NCBI GenBank assembly: GCA_029775955.1
Contig: JARVJW010000039.1
Location: forward strand, 1-24,301
Length of the DNA: 24,301 nucleotides
DNA from: Nitrososphaeria archaeon
GTDB lineage: Archaea; Thermoproteota; Nitrososphaeria; Conexivisphaerales; UBA164
Direction: 5' to 3'
Both the position numbers and the translations under genes were made by a program. Below the pieces are notes generated by a model. The model was not told the origin of the DNA and ran no database searches. It saw nothing but the letters and a program-made list of their open reading frames with translations. Shown piece by piece: positions 7,815-16,148 of this stretch. Position 1 is the first letter of the stretch; each line of letters begins with the position of its first letter.

Positions 7815-8375
7815 ATGGAGCTCGGGTTAGTTGAAATTTACACTGGCAACGGAAAGGGCAAAACGACTGCTGCAGTTGGGCTTGCGGTGAGGGCTTCCGG
7901 CTGGGGACTGAAGGTTGCTATTGTGCACTTTATGAAAGTTGGAGGCTATGGTGAATCAAGAATATTGAAAAGGCAGAGTAACATCACGGAGAAGTTTTAC
8001 GGTATGAATTATTTTATAACTACAAACAAAAGCATAACGCATCCCTCAGTTGTTTTATATGAAGCAGGCAAGCCACCAGCTGAGTACGTTGCAAAAGTTA
8101 TGAGGGGCTTAAAATGGGCCTACAGGGCACTGCTTTCAGGTAGGTTTGATATTATTGTACTGGATGAGCTCCTCACTGCCGTAAACATGGGGTTGATAGA
8201 AGAAAATGATGTGCTTAAAATGATCAGAGAAAGGCCATATAATGTGGAGCTCATAATAACTGGGCGTTATGCCACACAGGCTATGATTGATGAGGCTGAC
8301 CTTGTTACAGAAATGAGAAAAATAAAGCACCCATATGATAGAGGTGTGCAGGCAAGGAAGGGCATAGAATTCTAG
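7815..8375 (+). CDS. Corrinoid adenosyltransferase, CobA/CobO type
   Basis: Transfers adenosyl from ATP to cob(I)alamin, making the adenosylcobalamin needed by the mutase. A CobA/BtuR-type P-loop GNGKGKTT lies at 11-18, followed by IVHFMK, the DE-containing strand IIVLDELLTAV, ELIITGR and the family C-terminus DLVTEM-x-KIKHPYD-x-GV-x-ARKGIEF. Length 186 fits the family (about 170-200). The ATG directly abuts the mutase stop with no spacer, and an AGGTGAT motif in the end of the mutase gene can serve as ribosome-binding site. Its place as last gene in the mutase operon points to local cofactor supply. Its stop codon overlaps that of the convergent dehydrogenase by four bases. Confidence 0.9.
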   Translation: MELGLVEIYTGNGKGKTTAAVGLAVRASGWGLKVAIVHFMKVGGYGESRILKRQSNITEKFYGMNYFITTNKSITHPSVVLYEAGKPPAEYVAKVMRGLKWAYRALLSGRFDIIVLDELLTAVNMGLIEENDVLKMIRERPYNVELIITGRYATQAMIDEADLVTEMRKIKHPYDRGVQARKGIEF

Positions 8376-9523
8376 GTAAGTTTTGCGCCACTTAGCACTA
8401 TTTCCTGCAGTAGTGAATCAGGTTCATACTCATCCCATGAAGTAAGTTCACGAAGACTGTTAAGGGCATTCATTATTTTTTGCATTCCAATTTTATTCCC
8501 AATTTCCAGTATCCCCTGAGGGTAGCCAAGGCCAAGCTTCGTCGCCCTGTCTATATCTCGTGGTTCAGACACACCCTCCCTGACCAGCCAGATAGCTTCA
8601 TTAATAGCTGATGAAACCAACATTGCTAAATCAACATTTGTTCCAGCCTCAGTGCTTATAACTGCCCTGTGATACTTTCCAGCTTCTGGATATTTGTAAA
8701 AGCCCAAGCCAGTCTTAATGCCAAGTTCTCCCCTTTTGTATTTTTCCTCAAACAATGGGCATTCGTGCATCATGAACCCCCTTTCTTTCATAGCCTGAAA
8801 TACGAGGTAAAATACATCAATGCCACTGTAATCTGCAAGCTCAAAGGCTCCCATAGGAAATCCAAGCCTGTATTTGAGGGCAGAATCGATTGACTCAATT
8901 GTGGTTGCCCCATGTGTGACAAGCACGCATGAAGTGTTCATAAGCCTTGCAAGCACCCTATTCACTATGAACCCAGGTACATCCCTGTTGACAAGCACAG
9001 CTTCCTTCCCGAACTGCTTTGAGATATCAACAGCCTTATTTACATAGTTATCAGAAGTCTTCTTACCCCTTACAATTTCAACCAGGGGCATGAGCTGAGG
9101 TGGGTTAAAAAAGTGCATTCCAATTACCCGTTCAGGCTGTTGCACAACCTCTGCAATTTCAGTTATTGGTATGCTGCTTGTGTTTGTAGCTAGCAGTGAG
9201 TCATGGGGAGCAAGCTCGTCAGCGACCCTGAATAATCTGAGTTTAAGGTCAAGCGTTTCTGGAACAGCTTCAAACATAACTGAAACTCCATTGAGCACAT
9301 CATTTAGAGACACATTTACCCTGATCCTGGACATAATTGAATCCGCATTTTCCTTCAGCTTTCCACCTTCATTCATCTTGCTGAGACTCCACCTTATCCT
9401 TTCAACTGCTCTGTTAAGTAGTTCCTCTGATACGTCATTTATTGATACATCGCATCCTGCCATTGCCGCAAGCTGTGCTATGCCATGGCCCATGGTGCCT
9501 GAACCTATGACTGCAACCTTCAT
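8372..9523 (-). CDS. 3-hydroxyacyl-CoA dehydrogenase (NAD-dependent)
   Basis: Oxidises (S)-3-hydroxyacyl-CoA to 3-ketoacyl-CoA, the third step of beta-oxidation. The NAD fold starts with GSGTMGHG (7-14) and Asp30 for the ribose. The active-site set is complete: TNTSS (113-117), His137 in MHFFNP, Glu149 and Asn188 in GFIVNR. The protein is 383 residues: one NAD domain and two C-terminal 3HCDH domains, longer than 3-hydroxybutyryl-CoA dehydrogenase (about 284). It lacks the crotonase domain found fused in many archaeal homologues, so enoyl-CoA hydratase must be encoded elsewhere. The ATG follows the acyl-CoA dehydrogenase stop with no gap, indicating co-transcription. It converges on the mutase operon. 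Confidence 0.92.
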   Translation of the reverse strand: MKVAVIGSGTMGHGIAQLAAMAGCDVSINDVSEELLNRAVERIRWSLSKMNEGGKLKENADSIMSRIRVNVSLNDVLNGVSVMFEAVPETLDLKLRLFRVADELAPHDSLLATNTSSIPITEIAEVVQQPERVIGMHFFNPPQLMPLVEIVRGKKTSDNYVNKAVDISKQFGKEAVLVNRDVPGFIVNRVLARLMNTSCVLVTHGATTIESIDSALKYRLGFPMGAFELADYSGIDVFYLVFQAMKERGFMMHECPLFEEKYKRGELGIKTGLGFYKYPEAGKYHRAVISTEAGTNVDLAMLVSSAINEAIWLVREGVSEPRDIDRATKLGLGYPQGILEIGNKIGMQKIMNALNSLRELTSWDEYEPDSLLQEIVLSGAKLT

Positions 9524-10723
9524 TTATGACACCTCAAGGTTTTTTGAAACCATTTTTAGCAGGCTTCTGAATATAGTTAACCTCTGTATGTCATTTGCTC
9601 CTTCATATATTGTGGTTATTACAGAATCTCTGAGGAATCTTTCAACACCAGTATCGCGGTCAACGCCAGCTCCACCGTGAATTTTGATTGCTAGAGAAGC
9701 AAGCTTTTCTGCCGTTTCAGTGGAGTATGTTTTAGCTATTGACGATGCCATATAAAACTCCTTTTTGGTGTCAGCTAAGTACGCAGCCCAGTAGGTCAAA
9801 AGCCTAGCTGCCTCAAGCTCCATAAGCATATCAGATATCTTGAAAGCCACGCCCTCAAATGAAGCAATGGGCTTTTCAAAGGCATTTCTCTGCGTTGAGT
9901 AATTAAATGCCATTTCAAAAGCTGCTTGGGCGATACCAACGGCTTGAGCTGCTATGAGTATCCGTGAGTAATCATACGTAGTTACGACAACCTTAAACCC
10001 TTCATTAGGCTTTCCAACCAAGTTTGCCTCCGGCACAGTAACATTATTAAAAATTACTTCATTTGGTTGTTCTCCCCTCAGGCCAATTACGTCAAACTTG
10101 TGCCCTATTTCTAATCCATTAAAACTCCTTTCCACGATAAATGTTGACAGGCCCCTCCATCTTGACTGTGGATTTATTGGCGACGTTCTGGCTGATGCTA
10201 AAAAAAAGTCAGCCCTGTCAGCATTTGTTATAAATGCCTTGCGGCCGTTCAGCACCCACCCTGTTTCAACCTTTTTGGCTGTTGTGCTTATGCCAGCCAC
10301 ATCGCTTCCGGCGCCTGGCTCAGTGCTGGCATGGGCAGCCAGTGCCTTTCCTGTAGCCACAGGAACAACGTACCTTGATTTTTGTTCCTCTGTACCAAAG
10401 ATAATTAATGGATCAACAAAGAGGTGATTAACAAGAAGCATTGTTCCAAATGATGGAAGAACCCTGGAAATCTCTTCTGACATTATAACCTGCATCCTCA
10501 TGTCACCCCCTTGCCCGCCATATTCCTGAGGTATGCCAATGCCAGTTAATCCCAGCTTTTTTGCATCATCAATCACACCCTTAGGTATATCGTTTGTACG
10601 TTCAACATCCATTATTATCGGGCTAAGCTTATCTTCGCAGAACTGCCTTATTGACTTCCTGAACAACTCGTGCTCTTGATCCATTCTTATGTTAAAATCA
10701 TTAATATCTTCAAATGGAAACAT
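9524..10723 (-). CDS. Acyl-CoA dehydrogenase (short/branched-chain type)
   Basis: FAD enzyme that introduces the alpha-beta double bond in acyl-CoA and passes electrons to ETF. Features in order: N-terminal helical domain, FAD-contact block TEPGAGSDVAGISTTA, family signature region IHGGAGVDRDTGVERFLRDS, and IYEGANDIQR, whose Glu (about residue 374) sits where butyryl- and medium-chain enzymes have the catalytic base. Length 399 is standard. ATG at 10723 is preferred over a TTG nine bases earlier: box A TTATATTA lies about 25 nt upstream, giving a leaderless start. It heads the operon with the hydroxyacyl-CoA dehydrogenase. Butyryl-CoA is a reasonable substrate given the mutase next door, but isobutyryl- or isovaleryl-CoA cannot be excluded. 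Confidence 0.92.
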   Translation of the reverse strand: MFPFEDINDFNIRMDQEHELFRKSIRQFCEDKLSPIIMDVERTNDIPKGVIDDAKKLGLTGIGIPQEYGGQGGDMRMQVIMSEEISRVLPSFGTMLLVNHLFVDPLIIFGTEEQKSRYVVPVATGKALAAHASTEPGAGSDVAGISTTAKKVETGWVLNGRKAFITNADRADFFLASARTSPINPQSRWRGLSTFIVERSFNGLEIGHKFDVIGLRGEQPNEVIFNNVTVPEANLVGKPNEGFKVVVTTYDYSRILIAAQAVGIAQAAFEMAFNYSTQRNAFEKPIASFEGVAFKISDMLMELEAARLLTYWAAYLADTKKEFYMASSIAKTYSTETAEKLASLAIKIHGGAGVDRDTGVERFLRDSVITTIYEGANDIQRLTIFRSLLKMVSKNLEVS

Positions 10724-10732
10724 TTTTTTCAA

Positions 10733-10892
10733 TTATTAAAGTATTTGATAATATAATAATTTTGTGATTACAATTAGTGTATAATGTAATTTTAATATTA
10801 TTTATAATAACAGAATTTATAACGTTTTTAGTTAGTAATTTATATGTAAATATACTAATTTTTAAAATTTCCAGTTTATATCAGTAGATATG
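10733..10892 (-). promoter_or_regulatory. AT-rich promoter region of the acyl-CoA dehydrogenase operon with dyads
   Basis: Contains the box A (about 10749-10758) and two dyads upstream of it: ATTACA (10767-10772) with TGTAAT (10785-10790), 12-nt spacer, and TTAGTA (10832-10837) with TACTAA (10853-10858). The first is centred about 55 nt upstream of the ATG, a position suited to a regulator binding beyond the TFB site. No gene is visible here. Confidence 0.35.
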
Positions 10893-11860
10893 CAAGTACT
10901 GACATACTCTCCACCCTAAAGGGCTCTAAGGTCTCCATATTCTTGAAGTTGCCTCTTTAGGGGTATCAGTGCTTTCCTTGCATGCAATTGACTTCCCATT
11001 AAAGGTGGACGCAACGCTATGTTGAATGAAGCGTTTGCATCAGCGTGATCAACGTGCCCACATTGGCACTTGTCCACACCTTGAACATTCCTTCAATGTG
11101 TGATACGGATCAACAACGGGTATTCCTAGTCTGTCCTTGTATTCTATCATCTGTTACAGAATGACCAGCTATTCAAGGAATACCTGAAATTTCTGCTCGA
11201 TTTTGCATTTCTTATCCCCTGCAGATATTCAAGCTTAATTCCCATTCTGTTTCGCTTCCTTTGATACCTTATGGTTTAAATCCCTTTCAATATTTCTCTC
11301 CCTGCTTTTTATTTCTTTGACCTTCCTGTATTTCTTATGTATGTGCTCCGCCTCCTTTCCAAGTTTTAGGACTTGGCTACGACAGCAATGCGCCCGGTTG
11401 CATTTCTATCAACCCCTAAATATGAAACAGGTTCAATCATGTTTTCCTCTGGGACGGTTATGAAATATATGCATATTCCTTGTCAACCTGATTTATTTTC
11501 AGGAAATCGTTTCTGAAGTTTTAAAGGAGGTATCACAATCTTCATGGCTTAACTTTATTCCCTGAGCCGGAATGGTTCACACTTTGCTTTCCTGTTTCTT
11601 GTATATTTCCTCAATATCTGGTTAGATATAATTGACTTCAGTCCAAACTGTTTCACATCAGCTGAAGATATTGAACGATATGGCATATTCTGCTATCTTC
11701 CATGCAAGTTCAATCAAGAAATTATGGTTATGCTTTGTATGTTAATATCATGCTTTTTTCTGGTCCTCAATGTGTTTTTTCTACAATTTCAATATAATTG
11801 TATATAAATATATTGCATCCACATCACAAGCTCAGTGGCTTTCTTGCTCAAACATTTTGT
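10893..11860. mobile_element. Decayed IS605-type (tnpB-only) element
   Basis: On the minus strand the right end reads CCCTTTAGGG followed by TGGAGAGTATGTCAG (about 10899-10925), the hairpin-plus-tail common at TnpB 3' ends in Thermoplasmatales. The other end lies near 11835-11860, where TTTGAGCAAGAAAGCC precedes a CCAC...GTGG hairpin. No tnpA is present. Confidence 0.6.
10899..11751 (-). pseudogene. tnpB: tnpB pseudogene (frameshifted IS605 OrfB)
   Basis: Translation of the minus strand in shifting frames recovers a nearly full-length TnpB: FLIELAWKIAEYA near 11700, DVKQFGLKSIISNQILRKY near 11650, then EPVSYLGVDRNATGRIAVVA near 11380-11430 holding the first RuvC Asp, KVKEIKSRERNIERDLNH near 11290, and a zinc-ribbon region HT-KECSRCG near 11070 followed by ADANASFNIA. 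The second CxxC of the ribbon appears lost together with neighbouring sequence. Many frameshifts and stops show the protein is dead. The 3' tail overlaps the right-end hairpin, as usual when the guide-RNA scaffold overlaps the end of tnpB. Confidence 0.75.
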
Positions 11861-11884
11861 AATATTTAAAAAAAGCTCTTGAGC

Positions 11885-12471
11885 TTAAATTTTAACCATT
11901 TAGCTCCCCCTAGGAGGCCTCATTATTGCCTTACCATTTAGTTTTATTTCCTGCCCCTATTACCTCCTCAACGGCGCACCTGAATTCATATGCTGTGATT
12001 GCTAAGCATTGTACAGAATTACTACAGCAACCCTTACAACAAAATTCCTGCTTGATGGCCTCTTAAACCATGTATGAAGTCTCTATGTACCACCTTATCG
12101 TGGCAAACGTGTGAAATTTGCCAGTGACACTCTTGCCCCTAGTAACATCTCTGTCGATCTTGCCATGGCTCTGTATAGTCTATTGCCATCCCTCGCAAAA
12201 TGCTTCTGCCTGTCAAATGCGCTTACAGCATAATCCAATCTGCAAAGAATTGTATTTAGGGAACATTAATGTTGTGCGAATCAGTTGGTTGTGCTGTTTA
12301 ATGTCTTTATTATACTCTCGGTTGTATATTTGGAATGATATAACAAAGTTTTGTTTCAAAACTTTAGAGGATAACTTGTTCTTTTCCTGTTGAGTTCATT
12401 AGCCTGTTCATTTTTTTCTCTAAAATACATGATGAGACCCTAAATAAATTGTTCTAAAAGAGATGCTATAC
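11885..12471. mobile_element. Decayed IS4-like insertion element, copy B
   Basis: Same orientation as copy A (1806-2693). The left block 11911-12059 is nearly identical to 1836-1983. About 300 bp present in copy A (roughly 2000-2320) is missing. The right end CTAAATAAATTGTTCTAAAAGAG matches copy A. Minus-strand transposase fragments persist near 12110-12330 (AIDYTEPWQDRQ-like) but no ORF is intact. Confidence 0.55.
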
Positions 12472-12641
12472 TTTCGGAACTACTGCATTTATTAGCCATG
12501 CATATATTTATCTATCAGTTAATTTATATACACATAACATGGTTAACAAGCAACAAAAAAATTTTAGTGTGATGTGTTCTGGTTTATGATAAAAAAGGTA
12601 AGTTTTTAAGATAACTACTGGTTATAACATTGGGAGAAAAA
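12472..12641 (+). promoter_or_regulatory. Promoter region of the fix/etf operon
   Basis: TTTTTAAG at 12602-12609 is a box A that would start transcription near 12632, about 10 nt before the 25-codon ORF. A second box A, AATTTATATACA near 12522, would give a longer leader. No further gene is seen. Confidence 0.4.
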
Positions 12642-12719
12642 ATGGGCATTAAATTAATTCAGGGCATATCTATTATAGTTCAACAAGGTAATATTCAAAT
12701 TTTAGAAGGATGGTCATAA
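12642..12719 (+). CDS. Possible 25-codon leader ORF abutting fixC
   Basis: ATG at 12642, preceded by GGGAG, opens a 25-residue frame (begins MGIKLIQGISIIVQQ, ends ILEGWS). Its TAA at 12717-12719 directly abuts the fixC ATG, with the fixC ribosome-binding motif AGAAGGA inside it. The geometry is that of a translationally coupled leader peptide. There is no recognisable domain; it may be chance. Confidence 0.3.
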   Translation: MGIKLIQGISIIVQQGNIQILEGWS

Positions 12720-14009
12720 ATGGCTGAAATCCCTAATAAATTTGATGTAATAGTAATAGGGGCAGGTCCTGCCGGCTCAGCTTCAGCATATTACCTTGCA
12801 ACAAAGGGGTTCAAAGTCCTAATGCTAGAAAGGGGCAGATCGCCGGGTTCAAAGAATGTGTTTGGGGGGAGGGTATATGTTGCACCGTTAAGGGAAATTT
12901 TCTCTGATTTTGAAAAAACAGCACCAATACACAGGTGGGTTACCAGGGAAAGAATGTCATTTATGTATGGGAACGAGTTGGTTTCCTTGGATTATGAGGG
13001 GAATGACCACAAGAGTTTTACCACCTACCTTTCTCAGCTGGTTGCATGGATGGCTCTTAAGGCCGAGACAGCTGGGGTATCGATAGTTAATGATATAACT
13101 GTAACTGGCCTCCTTAAGGAAGGTAATAAAGTGATCGGCATCAAGTCTGGCAATGAATCTGTAAAGGCCGATGTTGTTATAGATGCTGAAGGGGTTAACA
13201 GGCTTGTCTTGGAAAGCGCTGGCACTGTGCCGCCATTAAAACCATCTAATGTTGCTCTGGGCGTTAAGGAAGTTGTAAAGGTTAACCCTGAGGTTCTTGC
13301 AAATGAATTTGGATTAGGAGATGGTGAGGGTATGGCGTGGTCTTTGATGGGCGATGTAACATCTGGATTGCCTGGGGGCGGCTTTATATATACCAATAAG
13401 GATTCGGTTAGCATTGGTCTTGTGATGCTGCTAGACAATGCTATATCTGGGGCTAATGATGAAGTCTACAGGTATGTGGAAAGGCTAAAAGCTCACCCAA
13501 AGCTCAACAAGTATTTTAAGGATTCAAGAATAATGGAATATTCCGCACATTTAATTCCAGAAGATGTCTGGAGCCTTAGACCCCCGAAGCTTGCATATGA
13601 TGGGTTATTAATAGCCGGAGATGCAGCGGGATTCCTGCTTAACCTTGGCTATACGTACAGAGGGGTTGATTTTGCTGCATACTCAGGTTACCTTGCTGGA
13701 AAGGCAATAGAGCAGGCCCATGAGCTTGGAGGGATGTCAGCCATCAACCTTGCAGCTTACCCAAAGCTACTGGACCAGAGCTTTATAATGAAAAACCTAA
13801 AAAGGTTCAACGGGACAAATAAACTCATGCATAACCGCAGGCTTTTTACAGCATACCCTGCAATGATGGTATCCCTAATGAAGCGTATTTATTCTCTTGA
13901 CTATGAATCGCAGAAGATATTCAACACTGTCCTTGCATCCGCAAAGGAAAACGGCGTAGGGCCGTTCACGCTTATTTCAGATGGAATTGAGGTGATAAGG
14001 TACTTATGA
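12720..14009 (+). CDS. fixC: FixC-type ETF:quinone oxidoreductase flavoprotein
   Basis: Membrane-associated flavoprotein that takes electrons from ETF and passes them to quinone. The N-terminus is FAD-binding VIVIGAGPAGSASAYYLA with Glu at the end of the second strand (MLERG), followed by SPGSKNVFGG typical of FixC. Near residue 300, GLLIAGDAAGFLLNLGYTYRGVDFAAYSG is the second FAD block. At 429 residues it lacks the iron-sulphur domain of mitochondrial ETF-QO, which is encoded separately by the next gene. ATG at 12720 has AGAAGGA upstream. The TGA overlaps the next ATG. It acts with EtfAB in the acyl-CoA dehydrogenase electron route or as part of a Fix electron-bifurcating complex. Confidence 0.9.
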   Translation: MAEIPNKFDVIVIGAGPAGSASAYYLATKGFKVLMLERGRSPGSKNVFGGRVYVAPLREIFSDFEKTAPIHRWVTRERMSFMYGNELVSLDYEGNDHKSFTTYLSQLVAWMALKAETAGVSIVNDITVTGLLKEGNKVIGIKSGNESVKADVVIDAEGVNRLVLESAGTVPPLKPSNVALGVKEVVKVNPEVLANEFGLGDGEGMAWSLMGDVTSGLPGGGFIYTNKDSVSIGLVMLLDNAISGANDEVYRYVERLKAHPKLNKYFKDSRIMEYSAHLIPEDVWSLRPPKLAYDGLLIAGDAAGFLLNLGYTYRGVDFAAYSGYLAGKAIEQAHELGGMSAINLAAYPKLLDQSFIMKNLKRFNGTNKLMHNRRLFTAYPAMMVSLMKRIYSLDYESQKIFNTVLASAKENGVGPFTLISDGIEVIRYL

Positions 14010-14290
14010 GTGCAGCTGAGCAAAGGTTAGAAGATATACTGAACAATGACATATGGGACGTTGACCCTAATCCTCACATCACAGTTGATAGCGAGAAGTG
14101 CAAGAACTGCAATACTAAACCTTGCATTAGGCTTTGCCCTGCTGGATGTTATACAATGAGCGAAAAGACACTGGTATTCAGCTATGAGGGGTGTGTTGAG
14201 TGCGGGACCTGTAGGGTGGTCTGCCCGCTGGAAGCGATACACTGGGAATTTCCAAAGAGTGGGAGAGGAATCTACTTCAGATTCAGCTGA
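14006..14290 (+). CDS. fixX: FixX-type ferredoxin-like protein
   Basis: A 94-residue iron-sulphur partner of FixC. Two Cys clusters are visible: Cys32, 35, 40, 44 (C-x2-C-x4-C-x3-CP) and Cys63, 66, 69, 73 (C-x2-C-x2-C-x3-CP), enough for two [4Fe-4S] centres. The C-terminal IHWEFPKSGRGIYFRF is the usual FixX tail. The start overlaps the fixC stop by four bases (ATGA), so the two are translationally coupled. It relays electrons between FixC flavin and quinone or ferredoxin. Confidence 0.9.
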   Translation: MSAAEQRLEDILNNDIWDVDPNPHITVDSEKCKNCNTKPCIRLCPAGCYTMSEKTLVFSYEGCVECGTCRVVCPLEAIHWEFPKSGRGIYFRFS

Positions 14291-14301
14291 GGTGAAATGT
14301 A

Positions 14302-15102
14302 ATGGGGCTAAATATTATTCTGCTTTTTAAATATGTGCCAAATACCAACACCGTAAATGTTGATCCAAATACAGGAACACTTGTAAGGGAAGGTGTTCCA
14401 AGTGTTGTAAATCCACATGACCTTGATGCTGCAGAACTTGCTCTGGAACTCAGAGAAAAATATGGGGGGAAGATAACTGCCATGATAATGGCTCCACCTA
14501 ATGCCATGAAAGGCATTGAGTTTCTGATGGGAATGGGTGTTGATGAGGGGGTCTTGATCACGGACAGGGCATACGGAGGTGCCGATACGCTAGCTACATC
14601 ATATGTACTGGCCGCAGGCATAAGGACTATTGAACATTACGACCTGATAATAACAGGGCAGGAAACTTTAGACAGCTCTACAGCTCACATAGGGGCACAG
14701 TTAGCTTCATGGCTCAAGTTGCCTTATGTGTACTATGTTACTGAAGCAAGTTTAAATGATGGAACATTGATAGTTAAAAGGCAGCTTGAATCATATACTG
14801 AAAAGTACAGGGTAAAATTACCTGCACTTATTACTGTCCTGATGCATTCACATCAGCCGAGGCCTGTTACTCTGGAAAATAAGCTCAGAGCAGTGATTAA
14901 AAAACCTATAAAAATGCTCACAAATAATGACCTAAAATTGAACATAATGTGCACTGGCCTGAGAGGATCCCCAACTGTTGTTGCCAAAACTGAATTTATA
15001 GCCAAAATACCTAGAAAGAAAGAAATATTAAAAGATAAAAGTCCACAGGAAACAGCTGCATGGCTTTTGTCAAAGCTAAAGGAGGAGGGATTTTTAAATT
15101 GA
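14302..15102 (+). CDS. etfB: Electron transfer flavoprotein beta subunit
   Basis: ETF beta subunit (266 residues), pairs with EtfA. Typical N-terminus IILLFKYVPNT, VNPHDLDAAELALEL (nucleotide-binding neighbourhood), and DLIITGQETLDSSTAHIGAQLASWLKLPYV, the ETF-beta signature region, then LPALITVLMHSHQPRPVTL. SD GAGGTGA at about 14289-14295. Just before the ATG is a start-stop, ATGTAA (14297-14302), whose last A is the first base of the etfB ATG. Follows fixX by 11 nt. Whether the second nucleotide site holds AMP (classic) or FAD (bifurcating) cannot be decided by eye. Confidence 0.92.
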   Translation: MGLNIILLFKYVPNTNTVNVDPNTGTLVREGVPSVVNPHDLDAAELALELREKYGGKITAMIMAPPNAMKGIEFLMGMGVDEGVLITDRAYGGADTLATSYVLAAGIRTIEHYDLIITGQETLDSSTAHIGAQLASWLKLPYVYYVTEASLNDGTLIVKRQLESYTEKYRVKLPALITVLMHSHQPRPVTLENKLRAVIKKPIKMLTNNDLKLNIMCTGLRGSPTVVAKTEFIAKIPRKKEILKDKSPQETAAWLLSKLKEEGFLN

Positions 15103-16148
15103 GCATCAGTGGCCAATGCCCAGACTGGATTCCAGTAAATCCAAATGAACATAAAAATGTCTGGGTGTATATAGAAATTGAAAAGGGGCATATGCATGAA
15201 GCAAGTATACAGCTCCTTGGGAAGGCAAAGGAAGTTGCGGGAAAAGTAAACAGCAAGCTGGTTGCAATTATGATAGGTAACAATTTAGGATCGTTGCTTA
15301 ATGAACCAGGAATGTACGGAGCAGATGAAGTGATTTATGTTGAAGGCCAAGAATTTGAAACTTATTATGCAATAATCTACGGCGAGGTCATGGTGCAGCT
15401 GGCTATGAAATATAAACCAGAGGCATTCCTTATTGCAGGTACCATGAGAGGTAGAGAACTTGCACCCTATATAGCAAATCATCTGAGGACTGGAATAACA
15501 GCTGACTTGACAATGATAGAGGTTGATGAAAAAACCAAAGAAATAATATTGATCAGGCCCCCATTTGGTGCATGGCAGCTGGCCCACATAAGAACCCTAA
15601 GGAGAAGGCCGGTAATGGGGAGCGTAAGGCCCAATGTGTTCCCACTGCCAGCGAAGGATACAAACCGTAAGGCAAAAATAACACAAGAAAAAGCTGGAGA
15701 ACTATATGAACCAGGGCTGGAACTGCTGGAAAGGGAGGAAATCAAGGAATCAGAGGAAAAACCAATAGAAAAGGCGGAAGTGATTGTTTCTGGTGGGAAA
15801 GGGTTGGGTTCAAAGGAGGGATTTGAAATTATAAAGGAGCTTGCTGAGCAACTTCACGGAACTTACGCAGGAAGCAGAAAAGCGGTTGACATGGGCTGGA
15901 TCCAGCATGACAGGCAAGTTGGTCAAACAGGCAAGACGGTAAGACCAAACCTGTACGTTGCTGTTGCAATAAGTGGCGCTGCTCAACATGTTTTCGGAAT
16001 AAGAGAAGCAAAGAGAATCATTGCGATAAACAGCGACCCAAATGCGCCGATATTTGATAATGCGGATTATGGCGTAGTGGGTGATTATAGGCAGATTATT
16101 CCTGAGCTCATAAAGCTTATAGATGAAGCTAAAAATGCAAAGAAATAA
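15099..16148 (+). CDS. etfA: Electron transfer flavoprotein alpha subunit
   Basis: ETF alpha subunit, about 349 residues, binding FAD in its C-terminal domain: GKGLGSKEGFEIIKELAEQL, GSRKAVDMGWIQHDRQVGQTGKTVRPNLYVAVAISGAAQH, and INSDPNAPIFDNADYGVVGD, all hallmark ETF-alpha blocks. The frame opens at an ATG at 15060, but the TTG at 15099 is preferred: it overlaps the etfB stop (TTGA) and lies 9 nt after a strong GGAGGAGGG (15081-15089), and the extra 13 residues are the out-of-frame end of etfB. Encoded with etfB, fixC and fixX, it accepts electrons from acyl-CoA dehydrogenase or, in Fix systems, NADH. Confidence 0.9.
   Translation: MSISGQCPDWIPVNPNEHKNVWVYIEIEKGHMHEASIQLLGKAKEVAGKVNSKLVAIMIGNNLGSLLNEPGMYGADEVIYVEGQEFETYYAIIYGEVMVQLAMKYKPEAFLIAGTMRGRELAPYIANHLRTGITADLTMIEVDEKTKEIILIRPPFGAWQLAHIRTLRRRPVMGSVRPNVFPLPAKDTNRKAKITQEKAGELYEPGLELLEREEIKESEEKPIEKAEVIVSGGKGLGSKEGFEIIKELAEQLHGTYAGSRKAVDMGWIQHDRQVGQTGKTVRPNLYVAVAISGAAQHVFGIREAKRIIAINSDPNAPIFDNADYGVVGDYRQIIPELIKLIDEAKNAKK

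Noticed and set aside
9171..9680. 169-codon plus-strand ORF across the hydroxyacyl-CoA and acyl-CoA dehydrogenase genes
   Set aside because: Ser/Thr-rich shadow translation spanning two well-supported genes on the other strand.
2743..10732. Methylmalonyl-CoA pathway reading of the cluster
   Set aside because: Not fully excluded, but the two substrate-specificity residues of the large subunit and the absence of epimerase or carboxylase genes nearby argue against it.
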